Assembly: GCA_022559845.1 (NCBI GenBank)
Contig: CM040128.1
Coordinates: 75,021,247 to 75,085,246 of the forward strand
DNA from: Amorphophallus konjac
Lineage: Eukaryota > Streptophyta > Magnoliopsida > Alismatales > Araceae
Direction: 5' to 3'
Length of the DNA: 64,000 nt
Under the pieces are notes generated by a model, which searched no databases, was not told the DNA's origin, and worked only from the letters and a program-made list of their open reading frames with translations. A program made the translations under genes and the position numbers. Below are positions 21,619 through 32,996 of this stretch, piece by piece (position 1 is the stretch's first letter; each line of letters opens with the position of its first letter).

Positions 21619-24279
21619 CTATTGTTCGAACGCCTTGATGTCAAGAGCATTCGCTTCTTTAGGCGACGAGCGCCGCTCCACTGCCTTGCCCTTCTGGGTT
21701 GTGCTGGCAGCTGATGTAGGGACATGTCTGGCCAGAAAGGCTTCCACCTCGGCCACGACATTGTTCAATCGGTCAAACGACCGTATTTCCATTCCGATCA
21801 TCTTTTCTAGAACCTCCCTCCTGAGGTTCTGTTTGCATATTTGTACAGCGTCCTCCTGATGCAGGGACCATTTGCACCTCATTCTGAGGTTCCTCCACCT
21901 CTTGATATAATCGAGGGCTATCTCTTCGGCCCTTTGCTTTGTTGAGTAGAGTTCGGCCACTGTGACCTCCCTCTCTGTAACATGGAATCTCTCCCTGAAC
22001 TTCCTCTGCATATCCGACCAGTCGCTGATCGACCTGGCCGGGAGGCTGGAGTACCATTCAAATGCGATCCCCGTCAACGAGGACCCGACAAACTTCAACA
22101 AGTATGACTCATCGGTGGCCAGGTCACCCATGACGGTCATATAATATGCAATATGTTCTTTCGGGGATCCCTTCCCATTGAACTTGTCAAACTTAGGCGG
22201 CTTGTTGATCCCCGGGGGAAACCGCTTAGCAGCATGGTGTTGCGGGTATGGCACCCGATAGGCTTCAAACGCGACGTAGTCGCCTTCACTCCTTTCTGTG
22301 AGCTTCAGCTCGATCATCCTTTCCACCATCATCCGATTCATGACCGTGGGGTCAACTGGCTCTGGATAGAAGTGTGCTGGCTGTAAATACGGGGTGACCA
22401 GAGCGGTCGCCTGTGGAGGACGCAGCAGCGGGGGTGTCTGGTGCACCTGGGGGAGCACCGGTGGCATCAGCGGCTGCGACTGTGGTGGCCGCTGTTGTGT
22501 TGTCGCCATGCTTGGTTCTAATGACTGGGGCAAGGTGTAGAGCGGCGGAGGGTCGACATAACGAACCGCTCCCCGAGATGATTCACCCTGGACTTCGGGT
22601 GGTTTGGAAGCTGATGACTGTTCAATTTTCTCCATCAGCTGCTTCTTCAGCAAGTCTATCTCTTGCCGATATTTTTGAAGTAGTATCAAGACCGATGGGT
22701 CCATAGTTGCCGTGCTGGGGATAGCTTCCGTTGTTTCCCCAGACGTACCCTCGGGCAGGATGTCGAGGAGGACGTCATCTTCTTCCTCCACCGTTACCAC
22801 ATTGGCGGTCAAGACAGGAGCCTTATCATCCCACTGGTGGTAGACCCGGGGTTACTCTCTCTTAGTTGTTGCCAGGAGCTGCCTTGCGACTTCTGCTCTT
22901 CGAGTATTCGGCCCTGGCCGTGCGGCCAATTTGGCCAACTCGTGGGGATCTTCAGGAAGCCCCCTTTATCGGCTGAGTATGCCGGCCATGTTGCAGGTGA
23001 AAACCTACATCCTTCTTCTATGTCGGTGGACCCTTCTCTTAGCCCGATCTGGAAAGGTCAGCCTCTCAAACACAGAAGTTCTTCTTGTTTCTTCTCGCCT
23101 AGGGGCGGCTTCATCGGCTTCGGTCCTGAAGCTGTCATCATAGCCATTGTCGTCAATTGATGACAGCATCATCCCTTCTCTTTCATGTTCTTCAACTGCC
23201 ATTGATGGGCAGTAGTCTTCATTGGCGGCGGCTGCTTGCATCATTCGCTGCTGCCCAAGCGAGGGGTTGCATAGCCCTCGAAAATAGTTCTTGACCAAGT
23301 TGGTCATCTCTTCTTGACCCCGTTCTTGATGCAGTACGGGGGACAGCTGTCGACCTCCCACAGGAGGGGTATAAGCTAGCTGAACTCTGTCGGCGGGTTG
23401 CTGGAATCTTCGTCCCACAGCAGGGACGTTGGCTTGGCGGGCGCAGCCCCGGAAACTTTCGCGGCGCAGAGGGTCCGCAACCACTTCTTCTTCTTTCGGG
23501 GCCAGGCCCCTTTCTCTCCTTTCTTCCGCTCCGTCGTGAGCAAGACGGCGGCGGACAGGTGCAGTTTGATGAACAGGTTGGACCATCTTGGGGACCCACA
23601 CCTGTTTAAATTTCCTTGGCCTGGGGGCCAACTTCTCTTGGCCGTAATGGCCAGCTTCTTCTCTTTCTGCCCTCCTTCCAGCGAGGGCTTGATATGAGTT
23701 GCGGACGGGGATGGAAGGGACAACCCGATCTGGGACTATCCGCGCGTTGCGTCCGTTGAGGAAGACGCACATGCCACCAACCATCATAGATTTACCAGAT
23801 TGCGAGAGGGTTCCGGTAACCACATCAGTACTCCTCCGGATTTGCTTGCGTTGACGTCCTCCGGAGTTCCTGTTGACTGCATCGGGGCGGACCCCACGGA
23901 CATCATGGTGCACCAGGCAGCTGGCGACCAAGGTTGGACTCTTGAGCGAGTGATGGCAGCATCGGGCCTTCAGAGGCTCCATGTTCTTCGTAGCTCCCTC
24001 GACAGGCTCCGAGGGTTCCACCTCCAGCATGTCTACGAAGGCTAACCCCAAGAAGTTGGGGAAGCCAACGGCGGCAGGGAAGCTGCCGAACACCGTGGGC
24101 ACCGCCAGGTACCCCTGCGCATGACCATCAACGATTGAAGGGCCAAAGCCGATGCCAGTCAGCCCAGTTGTCGTCATCATTCGCCTGCAAAGACAAACAA
24201 ACCAATGAGCAGCAACCTTTGGGAGGGCCTCGAAGCCCAAGTATCTCGGCAAAGAGATGAAAGGTGACATTGGTCCCAC
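21619..24279 (-). pseudogene. gag: Gag of element A with long N-terminal extension
   Basis: Gag forms the particle that packages element RNA. The capsid-like core (about 22,240-21,730) reads PPKFDKFNGKGSPKEHIAYY, then SLTGIAFEWYSSLPARSISD and RFHVTEREVTVAEL, the retrotransposon gag pattern of plant Ty3/gypsy. Before it lie a Pro/Gln-rich linker and a separate 425-codon stretch starting at 24,279, just inside the primer site, in the same frame but with a stop near 23,005. The N-terminal extension matches no domain I know. Confidence 0.82.
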
Positions 24280-24290
24280 CGGGCGTGCCA
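24272..24290 (-). other. Primer binding site of element A
   Basis: On the - strand TGGCACGCCCGGTGGGACC follows the LTR end (GCAAACA) after three bases. Starting with TGG it can pair with a tRNA 3' end. It is not the initiator-Met type used by elements C and D. I do not name the tRNA. Confidence 0.7.
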
Positions 24291-25199
24291 GACTGTTTGC
24301 GATAGGATCTTTTCATTCTGGTTTTCTTTTTATTTATGATTATCATTTGGGTTTATTTGGTTTATTTCACGTGTCGATCAACCAATTAACCAACTGGTAA
24401 TTAACTGACTGATTGACTGCGCGGGCGTGCCAATCATGTAAGTGACGAATTTATTATGCGCTCGTTCTGACCCGTGTCGGGCAAGAGAGAAGTTCGGTCG
24501 GGACCAACATTCCGCCATACCGTAAAGGCTATGGCGTTAATTACATCCCCCATGAGGAGGGAAAACCTTTGATTAATTACCGAGATAGTGGGCTGTCGAG
24601 GCCGGAATAAAGATGCAAAGGTATAAACGTGAGCAGGTCACGTGAGATGCTTCTATCTGTCATGCAAGAGAGGAATGATTCATTAAGTTGGATACCCTCG
24701 ATGCACGGCGGAGGGCGTAGGTCCGAAGACCACCATCGCGCATAGCAAAGACTTCTTTACCCGGACTTCCGTTAGTGCCATTTGATATACCCGAGGGTCT
24801 ATGCAAGCATGCATGCATGATGTTCATGACTATGCTAAGCATGAATAGAGTTATGAAAATAAACAGTGATCAATCACATTTATTAATCTCCGCCAAGGGA
24901 GACGAGAATGGTAACACAAGCATGATAACGAAAGCGAAGCGCTGACGGACATGGTAGTGAAAGCATGATAACAAGATGATTCGGACTTGAACAACCCTTC
25001 CCTTATTTGGTTTATTAATAATTAGGGTTTATTAGTCTCGACCACGGGAGACGAGAAAATCGCTCCGGAGGCGAGTGGGTGATTAGAACATTACAATGTT
25101 TCAAAAAACGGCATGACTGTGCATAGGGATAAGTTTCCCCGGCGCGGTCAAGCGTAGGTAAACAGTCTTAATACAGTGCGGCCATAACAAAGATTGATA

Positions 25200-25345
25200 C
25201 GGCGCGGCAGGCATGGGACGCGCCGGTTTAGGGCGCGTCGGGAACGTGCCATTTGAAAACAAAGTTTTATGAGTGTGAGGTTATTCCGACGCGGGGGGGG
25301 GGGGGGGTACCGCGCCGTATTAAGGCGCGCCGGATTAAGACCGTG
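25200..25345. repeat. GC-rich motif cluster and G15 run in the LTR of A
   Basis: Words such as GACGCGCCGGTTTAGG and GGCGCGCCGGATTAAG recur, each followed by a CGTGCCATTT word. A run of 15 G lies at 25,293-25,307. The cluster is downstream of the TATA box on the - strand, as the second cluster is in the LTR of B. Confidence 0.7.
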
Positions 25346-26563
25346 CCATTTTAGCTAATTTTTGATGAATTTTGCAACTATTTAAGTTCATTAAGATTCT
25401 GTTGAGAGTTTTGAAGTTAATTGGGCCGATTGCTTGTTTAATTGAAGTCCAGAGCCTTTCCAGAATGAAGTGATGAGCTAGTGCGAGGTCCATACTCGAG
25501 CACTAGGGTCCTTTATCTCAGAACAAGTGTTTTGTTGAAGCCATTTTGATATAATTAAACTCATAAGTTGGAAGAATTCTTCCAAAAATTGGGCAACATC
25601 TCCCCCGTCCCTGAAGGATTGCAGGGGGAGAAACGGGGTCATACTCACCTGTGGAGCAAGCCCCTAAATAGCCGGTCTGCATGGTGGCAGCCAGCAAACC
25701 CCAATCGGACAGGATACCCCAAGGACTGGCCTACGAGGGGCACCAAAGTTCCGTGGGTGGAGGCAGAGGACCGAGGCAGCTAGTGACGGAAGCAACACCC
25801 CGAGGACTGGCCTACAAGGGGTGGGCAACCTACACCATGCACTGCATCCGCTAGAGAGAGAGAGACCATTAGGAAGAGAGGCTCCGAGGACTAGCCTACT
25901 AGGAGCATTTGTCCCTTAGTCACCACAAGGTTTCGAAGGACTGTGGGTTTGGAATTGTTAGGCTGGGCCCCCAGTTCTGTGAATGAAAAGAAACATGAGA
26001 AACATGAGAAACATCCATCACTCGAAAGTGGAGTTCCCTTGGCCGATCGGCAGTTCTGTGAAACGGTGGGGAATATCCCCCTCCCGGGTGGCTGAGACCA
26101 AAACAATGAAACTCAAATGGTTCAGTGGCTGCAAACCACAGACGAGAGGAATGAAGACATTCAAGCATTGATAGATCACCGCTCACAGGGCTAAGGTGTC
26201 GATGCTCGCGAGATTGGGTTGCCATCCATAGAAGAGAATGCAAACGGCAGTCACGGAGAAAGGTAATCGATATGCAGCTAGGACGATTTGCCTACACACG
26301 CATATACACGAATGGCTGGAACGCAGTAGTCGCGAGGCGGACTCCACTATCACAGAAGCAGCACCTGCGTCATCTGAGCAACAGAGAAATGCAAAGAGGG
26401 GGGAAGGCCAAGATTGGATTTTGTATCAAAACGGAGAGAAACGCGTGCACAAGCACAGGCGCGGAGGACCCAGGGAGGGGTTATCCATGTAGCCCATGGC
26501 ATACCAGGGCGTGTTCAGAATCTGGGGAAACTGGAATCGCAAAGCTATATACGGGAAGACACT

Positions 26564-26582
26564 AATATATATATATATATCT
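26564..26582. repeat. Short TA microsatellite
   Basis: About eight TA units lie in the LTR of element A. Confidence 0.85.
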
Positions 26583-27159
26583 ATCGAATGAAATAGCAAT
26601 GGAAGAAGAGGACGAGACGCTGAGCATTCAATCCATCAATATATTCATATACACATGCTATCATTCCATCGTCGAAGGAAGCCACACACATATCACGAGT
26701 TCGGTGCCGGCATCGCGGCACGGCCACCGTTCTACTCGTAGGGGAGTTCACAGAAGAGCAATAAAAAAAGGAAAGAGGGATGGCGGAGAAGGGGGGAGGG
26801 GTTGGCTCATATCATCGCCATCCCTCACCCCTCTCGCTTACATTCGACGGAGAGAAAGCAAGGCGGAGAAGCAACGGAAATGCAGGCGCCCACCTATTCC
26901 CAGAACAGAGTGTCGGGGACACCTCCTTCTTCTTCGGCTACGAAGGGCTTCAGGTTGAGGATGGAAGACGGCGACGAAGGATGCTCATAGGAACCCTACT
27001 TCGCTCGCAAGAAACCCCCTCTCTCTCGCTGACGATTGGCTCTCAGACCTTTTTCTTATCTCTCGATTTTTCCTTCGACAACCTCTTCGCCTCTCTAAAA
27101 ACCACCTCTTCTTCTGTTTCCAATTGCCTCCTCTCTCATCGCCTTGTCGAGCAGCCACA

Positions 27160-27335
27160 TATATATAGGAGCGGGCTCGAATCCTAATTCGGCGCGAGGA
27201 ATGGGGTGTCGGGGGAAGGGAGCTCCACCTTTAGCGTGCCAGAATAGGAGGGCACCGGGTAAAGGAGCTTTTGCACGCCGGAATGGAGGGGCGCCGGATA
27301 AGAGGGCGCGCCGATTTAGGGCGTGCCATATTAGC
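27160..27335 (-). promoter_or_regulatory. LTR promoter of A: GC motif cluster and TATA box
   Basis: On the - strand CCTATATATATGTGG has its TATA box at 27,167-27,160. Upstream (27,200-27,335) lie five to six short units with cores GGCGCGCC, GGCGCC, GGCGTGC and GGTGCC, spaced by about 16-25 bases. A purine-rich leader follows downstream. The arrangement repeats that of the LTR of element B. Confidence 0.6.
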
Positions 27336-28049
27336 ATCTCCCGCACGTCGTGGGTCAGCCGATGAGTCTGGGGATGGTTCCGGGGATCACCGTGAACATT
27401 TATCTCGCCACCGTTCTTCGAAACCTCGACGAGATGCCTTGTCGAAGCTCTCAGGATGACGTATGGCCATTCTCTGAACTTCAGATGTCTTTGGTTTGCA
27501 CACGCGGGTTTTCCGCTGACACGGCTCTCGGCACTATGATAAGCGCCGTTGGCTCGGTCTGGCTTGTGCTCAAAGCTTCTTGGAGGGTGGGATAACACCC
27601 GGGATAGTTCCGCCTAGGCTGGGCGATCATTCGGCCACTAACGGGCCCATCTTGGCGGGAAGCCGTACCCGTGCCGGGTGACCGGGATCTTCTGCCGACA
27701 GAGTTTTCGGTCCTCCGTTCTGAAGAGCCAAGGGTACTCTTTCATCTTAGGAGAGTCTTTCATGAGGTGGGTAGCCACCGGGTAGACCATTGTCCTTGGT
27801 CGGACAACGGGTGTAGTGTATGCGGCACGATGGAGTCGATGCCGGTTCATTGAGCAGGTTTGGTTGCACTGCCGATTGGTTGTGAGTTCATCTCAATTCT
27901 CCTGAGGTGAAGTCCCCGTGTTCATACAGGGTGACTCGAGGCTCTGGCAGCTTGAGAAGTCTTCAATATGTTGATATTTATCGGCTTATGTGCTTCAGTG
28001 GGCCGCGTCACTCACCTTTGAGACTTGATCGCCGCGAGTGATATTTTGA

Positions 28050-28928
28050 GTGAAAACAGAGGATATGCCGGGTTTGGATTCCACCTTGGTCGAACACCGC
28101 TTAACTTTAAAACCAGGGTCCGTCTCGAGAAAATAAAGGTTAAGACGTTTCCACCCTCAGATGGCTTTGAAAATGAAAGAAGAGGTCGACAAGCTCTACA
28201 AAGCCAGGTTTATTAGAGTCATCCTTTATCCTCAATGGGTGGTGAACATTGTACCGATCATGAAGAAGGATGAGAAAGTCAGGATTTGCATCGACTTTCG
28301 GGACCTTAACCGCGCATGTCTAAAGGATGATTTTCCTCTGCCTCACATTGATGTATTAATCGATAACACGGCAAGCTATGAAGCCCTCTCATTCATGGAT
28401 GGATTTTCGGGATATAATCAAATTCGTTTGGCAAAAGAGGATCAAGAGAAGACGTCATTCACTACACGTTGGGGAACGTATTGTTATGTGGTCATGCCAT
28501 TTGGGTTAAAGAATGTTGGAGCTACTTACCAAAGAGTTATGATGGCCATATTTCATGATATGATGCATATATATCTGGAGATGTATGTGGATGATTTATT
28601 GGTGAAATCAAGATCTAGGGCGGAACATCCGACAGTCTTGGCTAAGGTATTGCAAAGATCAAGGGAGTTCCAATTGAAAATGAATCCAAAGAAGTGTGTG
28701 TTTGCTGTATCATCGGAGAAGTTACTGAGTTTCATTGTGAGTAAAAGAGGAATTAAAATAGATCCCAATAAAGCTAAGGCCATCAGGGACATGCCGCCTC
28801 CCAAAAATTTGAAGGAAGTTCGAGGTTTAATTGGGAGGTTGCAATTTATCCATCGGTTTGTGTCTCAGCACTCACGAAGGTGTAGACCTTTCTACGAGTT
28901 GACCAAGCCAGGAGTAGAATTCCATTGA
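28050..28928 (+). pseudogene. Reverse transcriptase of element F
   Basis: EDMPGLDSTLVEHRLTLKP opens the domain near 28,060 with a stop or two before the continuous frame from 28,161. Motifs in order are RICIDFRDLNRACLKDDFPL, LSFMDGFSGYNQI, PFGLKNVGATYQRVM, the active site MYVDDLLVKS (YVDD) and RRCRPFYELTK. The frame stops at 28,926. Sequence type and the following domains place it in the Tat lineage, but it is clearly diverged from element A. Confidence 0.9.
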
Positions 28929-30168
28929 GATTCTAAATGCCAGAAAGCTTTTGATGGGTTAAAGGAATACCTGGCTAATCCACCCGTTCTCAGTCTTGGA
29001 TGACTCCGTAGGAGCCGTCCTCGCACAAGCCGATCAAGAAGGCAAGGAACGGGCAACCTATTACTTGTCCAAACTCCTCAACACCTGTGAGCAGAAGTAC
29101 ACGGCCATGGAAAAAACCTATGCTGCCCTCGTTTGGGTAGTGCAGAAATTGAAGCACTACTTCCTGGGTCATGAGGTCCATTTGATTGCCCGCATGAACC
29201 CCATCAAGTTCCTCCTGAAAAAATATGTCCTCACTGATAGGCTAGCACGCTGGCAGAGTTTCCTATCTCAGTTTGACATCACCTATATCCAGCAAAAGTC
29301 AATTAAAGGCTATGCTATAGCCGAGCATCTAGCTCACCATCCCCTCCCCAAGTTCGATCCTGTCCAATCAGAGTTTCCAGATGAGGAACTAATGTCCATC
29401 ACCCAGTCCGACGAGCCAATGTGGACATTATATTTTGATAGAGCTCTGAATTTCCAAGGGAAGGGTATTGTCATTGTCCTTCTGACGCCCGAAGGCGTTA
29501 CTATCCCAGAGGCATTTCATCTCGCATTCCCAGTCACCAATAACATTGCTGAATATGAGGCTCTTCTAGCTGGCCTGGAACTAGCCCATTCCTTTTATAT
29601 CATCGAATTATGAGTCGTGGGTGATAGTCAACTTGTTCTCTGCCAGGTTCTTACCAAATATCACACTCTCGATCCCAAGCTCAAGCCCTATCAGGAGCTG
29701 GTCTCCGTTTATGCCAAACTATTCACCAAGCTAATCTTTGTCCATGTCCCTCGCGGACAGAATATTCTGGCTGATGCCCTCGCCTCCTTGACGTCATCTT
29801 TTAGATTCCCTTTAGGTGTATGGTCTGAATCCATCACCATCTACAAGCGTCTCATCCCTGCTGTTCAAGACCCTTACCTTTTAAGAATCAAAGAAAGAGT
29901 CCTACGGAAGGTTCGGGAAGGGGAGATTCTTGAGAAGAGAGAAATCATGTTGGCAGAACTTAAAGAAGAACTGGCTGATGAGGAGAAACCATGGTTCTAT
30001 GAAATTGTCAAATATTGTAAAGATCAGTCTTACCCTGAAGAAGTCACCGTAGAAGATAAGAAAGTCATAAGGAGGGTGGCCCAGAAATACACCATGGTTG
30101 GAGGTCTACTGTATAAGAGAAGCCTTACTGGTGTTCTTTTAAGTTGTCTTGATGACAATGAGGTCTGA
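28929..30168 (+). pseudogene. Tandem RNase H domains of element F
   Basis: The classical domain (DDSVGAVLAQADQEGKE, ATYYLSKLLN, MEKTYAALVW) is followed by an archaeal-type domain with TLYFDRALNF (Asp; the usual Gly after it is Arg), NIAEYEALLAGLE, VVGDSQLVLCQ across a TGA stop at 29,611, and ILADALASL. A frame change lies near 28,990. A linker leads to integrase and ends in stops near 30,166. Confidence 0.88.
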
Positions 30169-30863
30169 TAATGCGTAGAGGAAGCACACCCAGGTGCGTG
30201 CGGTGGCCATGTAAATAGCCAAATGCTCGCTAAGAAGATCGTTCGGCAAGGCTTTTACTGGCCCACCATGGAAGAGGATTGTGCTGTCTATGTCCGTAGG
30301 TGTGTCAAGTGTCAAATTCACGCCGATAAAATTCATTCCCCATCCTCCTCGTTTCATCCGATATCCTCCCCATGGCCTTTCTCCATGTGGGCGTTCGACA
30401 TCATTGGCCCCCTAGGTGATCCCAACTCCCTCACCAAGCAGAAATCCTTCATCCTCACTGCGACAGAGTACTTCACCAAATGGGCCGAAGCCGAAGCTTA
30501 CGCGGAAATCAAGGCGACAACAGTCTGCAAGTTCCTTATGAAGAACATCCTCACCAGGTTTGGCATTCCAAACACAATCGTCACCGACAATGGGCCACAG
30601 TTCATTTCTCAGGACCTTCAAGACATCTGTAAAAGGTACGCAATCGCATTGCATCATTCATCACCTTATTATCCACAAGGTAATGGCCAGGCGGAGGCCA
30701 CCAACAAAATATTGATCAAAATCATAAAGAAAACCTATGAGTCTAGTAAGTTCTCAGACTGGCCAGAAAAGCTTATTGGAGCTCTATGGGCCTATCACAC
30801 TTCAATCTGTACCCCTACCGGGCAAACTCCGTTTGCCCTTACTTATGGGATGGAAGCGGTAGT
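30169..30863 (+). pseudogene. int: Integrase of element F, N-terminal and catalytic parts
   Basis: Zinc-binding residues are visible as HPGACGGH and CVKC. The core shows D in WAFDIIGPL, D in VTDNGPQF and E in NGQAEATNK. The frame reads to TYGMEAV at the TSD of element C and resumes at 41,278, where the next codons fit the usual continuation. Insertion of C split it. TAA/TGA codons upstream (30,166-30,171) separate it from the RNase H part. Confidence 0.9.
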
Positions 30864-31104
30864 TGTTGTGTCCCCTGTGGTTCTAGAGTTTTGATGATGA
30901 CAAATATTATGCCTCATTATGTTTACATCCGTGATGATATAATCTTGATGTTTATGATAAACTGACAGAACAGCTTAAGAATGACTTACGGGTCATGAAA
31001 AGGTCAACCAGTGATAGGTAAGATCAGTGCACTGTCAGATCAGGTAATTGTAGTGCCATATGCCTTCATGATACTTTAGCTGATGTGCAAAACTTGTTTT
31101 GTGC

Positions 31105-32820
31105 ATCATTTAACAAGTTTGTACATTGTCTCTCATGCATTGCATGTTAAATGTACATACTTTCCTGTTGCAAACTGCATGTCACTCATTCAAAGTCTGC
31201 ACATCGTTTAGTGCATTACATGCATTCATCAAGAGTCTGTACATCAGTGCATTTTCAAGTCTATACAGCCAAAGCCAATGCATTTCACGTCTTATGCTAT
31301 ACTGCTAAGTCTGTACATTGGCCAAGTCTGTACAGAGTCTTATTGCATCGTTCATCAAGTATATACATTGCATGCATGCAAAGTCTGTACATTGGCAAAG
31401 TCTGTACATTGTTGGCTTGTGCATGCATCGTCTTGCAAAGTCTGTACATTGCATCGCATGCTCACACACTCGCAAGTCTATACATTGGCTGCTGCACTCG
31501 CAAGTCTATACATTGGCTGCTGCATGCTCACACAACCATTAAGTCTATACATCGTGCATTCTCAAGTCCGTACAATGTATAGCGTCTCACTTATCGTCTT
31601 GTCTGTGCATTCATTTGTCTGGCTGCATCACACAAAATCTATACATCCATAGCAAGTCTGCACATTGGTTGTCGCATGCAAGCAAAGTCTATACAACGGT
31701 CAGCCTCACTCAGCGTATCATGTTATCAAGTCTATACACTATCTGTCCTGCACACACAAGTCCATACATTGCATTTGGGCATCAAAGTCTATACACGCTA
31801 TCAAAGTCTGTACAGCCTGCATTGTCTCTCAAAGTCTGTACAGCCTACATCGTCTCTCAAAGTCTTTACAGCGTTTGCCTAGAATGCATTCACTAAAGTC
31901 TATACATCCGTCTCACTCAGCGTCTTGTGCATGGAGCATTCAAGTCTGTACATTGTTTTCCCATGCACGCATTCAAGTCTGTACATCATTAACGCTGCAT
32001 ACATCAGGTCTATACATTCGTCTCACTTAGCGTCTTCTCGCATTCACGCTAAGTCCATACACTGCATTTGTGCATTGTTCAAAACAAGTCTGTACACTGT
32101 CATGGTTGCTTTGATGCCGTAGCAAGTCTGTACATCCGTGTTCATTGTGCACAGTTCGTGCATCAAGTCTACACATTGTCGCCTGCTCGTGCAAGTCTAT
32201 ACATTGTTTTCTCATGCACGCATTCAAGTCCATACATTGTCTCGCACAGTACATCCAAAGTCTATACATTCCAATGGCTGTGCAATCCTTCAGATCAAGT
32301 CTATACATTGTCATGCACGTGCTCAAAGTCTGTACATCGCATAGCATGCACGCGTTCAAGTCTATGCATTCAAATGGCTGTGCATCCCTTGATCTCAAGT
32401 CTGTACATTGCCCTGCTTTAGGCACAACAAGTCTGTACAGCCAATGCATATCTTGCCAATGCTCAGGTGAAGTCAATACAGCCTCTTTGTGTTGCACGAA
32501 CACAAGTCTATACATAGCTGCATGAACACAAGTCAGTACATTATTTTCTCACGCACGTAAACGTCAGAGTCTGCACATTCTCTACTGTCTATGCATCGGT
32601 CAAGTCTGTACATCGTTTTACGTCGTGCATACTTTGGTATCAAGTCTACACATTCGCTGTGACTTGTTCATGCATCCTTCTCATCAAGTCTGTACATTGC
32701 TTGACAGCATGCCTGAACACTCATCGTCAATGTACATACTTGCCTATATGCTGCATTCTAAGTCTATACATGCTTCGGATGGCATCACATAAAGTCTGTA
32801 CATTCTTTAAGTCTATACAT
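31105..32820 (+). repeat. About 50 copies of AAGTCTRTACATTG in U3 of element C (5' LTR)
   Basis: The 14-bp word AAGTCT(G/A)TACATTG or a one- to three-base variant (TCTGCACATTG, TCCATACATTG, TCTACACATTG) occurs about 50 times. Spacing is 15-60 bases and the sequence between copies is different each time, often rich in GCATGCA. It is therefore not a simple tandem array. Confidence 0.9.
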
Positions 32821-32897
32821 GCTTGGTTCAAATCTTGAACTAACTCGATGCATCCATTTTTCTTCTTCGTTCAGGATGATTCAAGCTGATGAGTGGC

Positions 32898-32996
32898 ACG
32901 TGATCCGAGGTTGGCACCTGGCACGTGATCCGAGGTGTTCTCTGGATAAAGGGGGCACAAGCCCTGCACATGCGCTAGCTGCTGCCGCTATAAATG
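32898..32996 (+). promoter_or_regulatory. LTR promoter of C: duplicated G-box and TATA box
   Basis: GGCACGTGATCCGAGGT occurs twice (CACGTG at 32,898 and 32,923), then CCGCTATAAATGG with the TATA box at 32,989-32,995. CACGTG is the plant G-box, bound by bZIP and bHLH factors. The same layout is in the 3' LTR (40,171, 40,195 and 40,262). Confidence 0.7.

Larger units (their letters stand above)
10231..28040 (-). mobile_element. Element A: Tat-lineage Ty3/gypsy retrotransposon, degenerate
   Basis: The element reads right to left: LTR (from about 28,040 down to 24,294), primer site (24,290), gag, protease, RT, RNase H, a second RNase H, integrase, then tandem arrays. Two RNase H domains in series and minisatellites after pol are hallmarks of the Tat lineage. 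Its 3' end (rest of the untranslated region and 3' LTR) is not present between 10.2 kb and element B, so B probably interrupts A. A in turn seems to interrupt element F, whose pol starts abruptly near 28,050. The solo LTR E sits in the protease. The pol frame is unbroken in register but has several nonsense codons, so A is inactive. Confidence 0.8.
24294..28040 (-). mobile_element. 5' LTR of element A (outer border unresolved)
   Basis: The inner border TGTTTGCGATAGG (read on +) is set by the primer site. The last 300 bases match the LTR end of element B in reverse complement. The outer border is inferred from where the RT-side homology of element F begins (about 28,050); no second LTR copy is available to confirm it. 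Inside are a TATA box at 27,160, a leader rich in purines on the - strand, and two GC-rich motif clusters placed as in the LTR of B. No gene is seen in it. Confidence 0.55.

Noticed and set aside
23398..24045. Open + strand frames opposite the gag extension of element A
   Set aside because: They lie opposite a longer frame in register with gag and show no recognisable domain.
25293..25307. Run of 15 G as a possible functional G-quadruplex site
   Set aside because: A lone homopolymer may be a sequencing or assembly length error, and there are no neighbouring G-runs that would support a defined structure.
31105..32820. Overlapping open frames of 60-160 codons on both strands in the LTRs of element C
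   Set aside because: They translate the recurring 14-bp word in different frames (SLYIGKVCT, KSIHC, QVYTL) and are the same in both LTRs. There is no protein character beyond the repeat.
31105..32820. CRISPR-like reading of the repeated word with unique spacers in element C
   Set aside because: The DNA is plant nuclear, the word is only 14 bp and degenerate, spacing is irregular (15-60 bases) and there are no cas genes. It lies inside an LTR.
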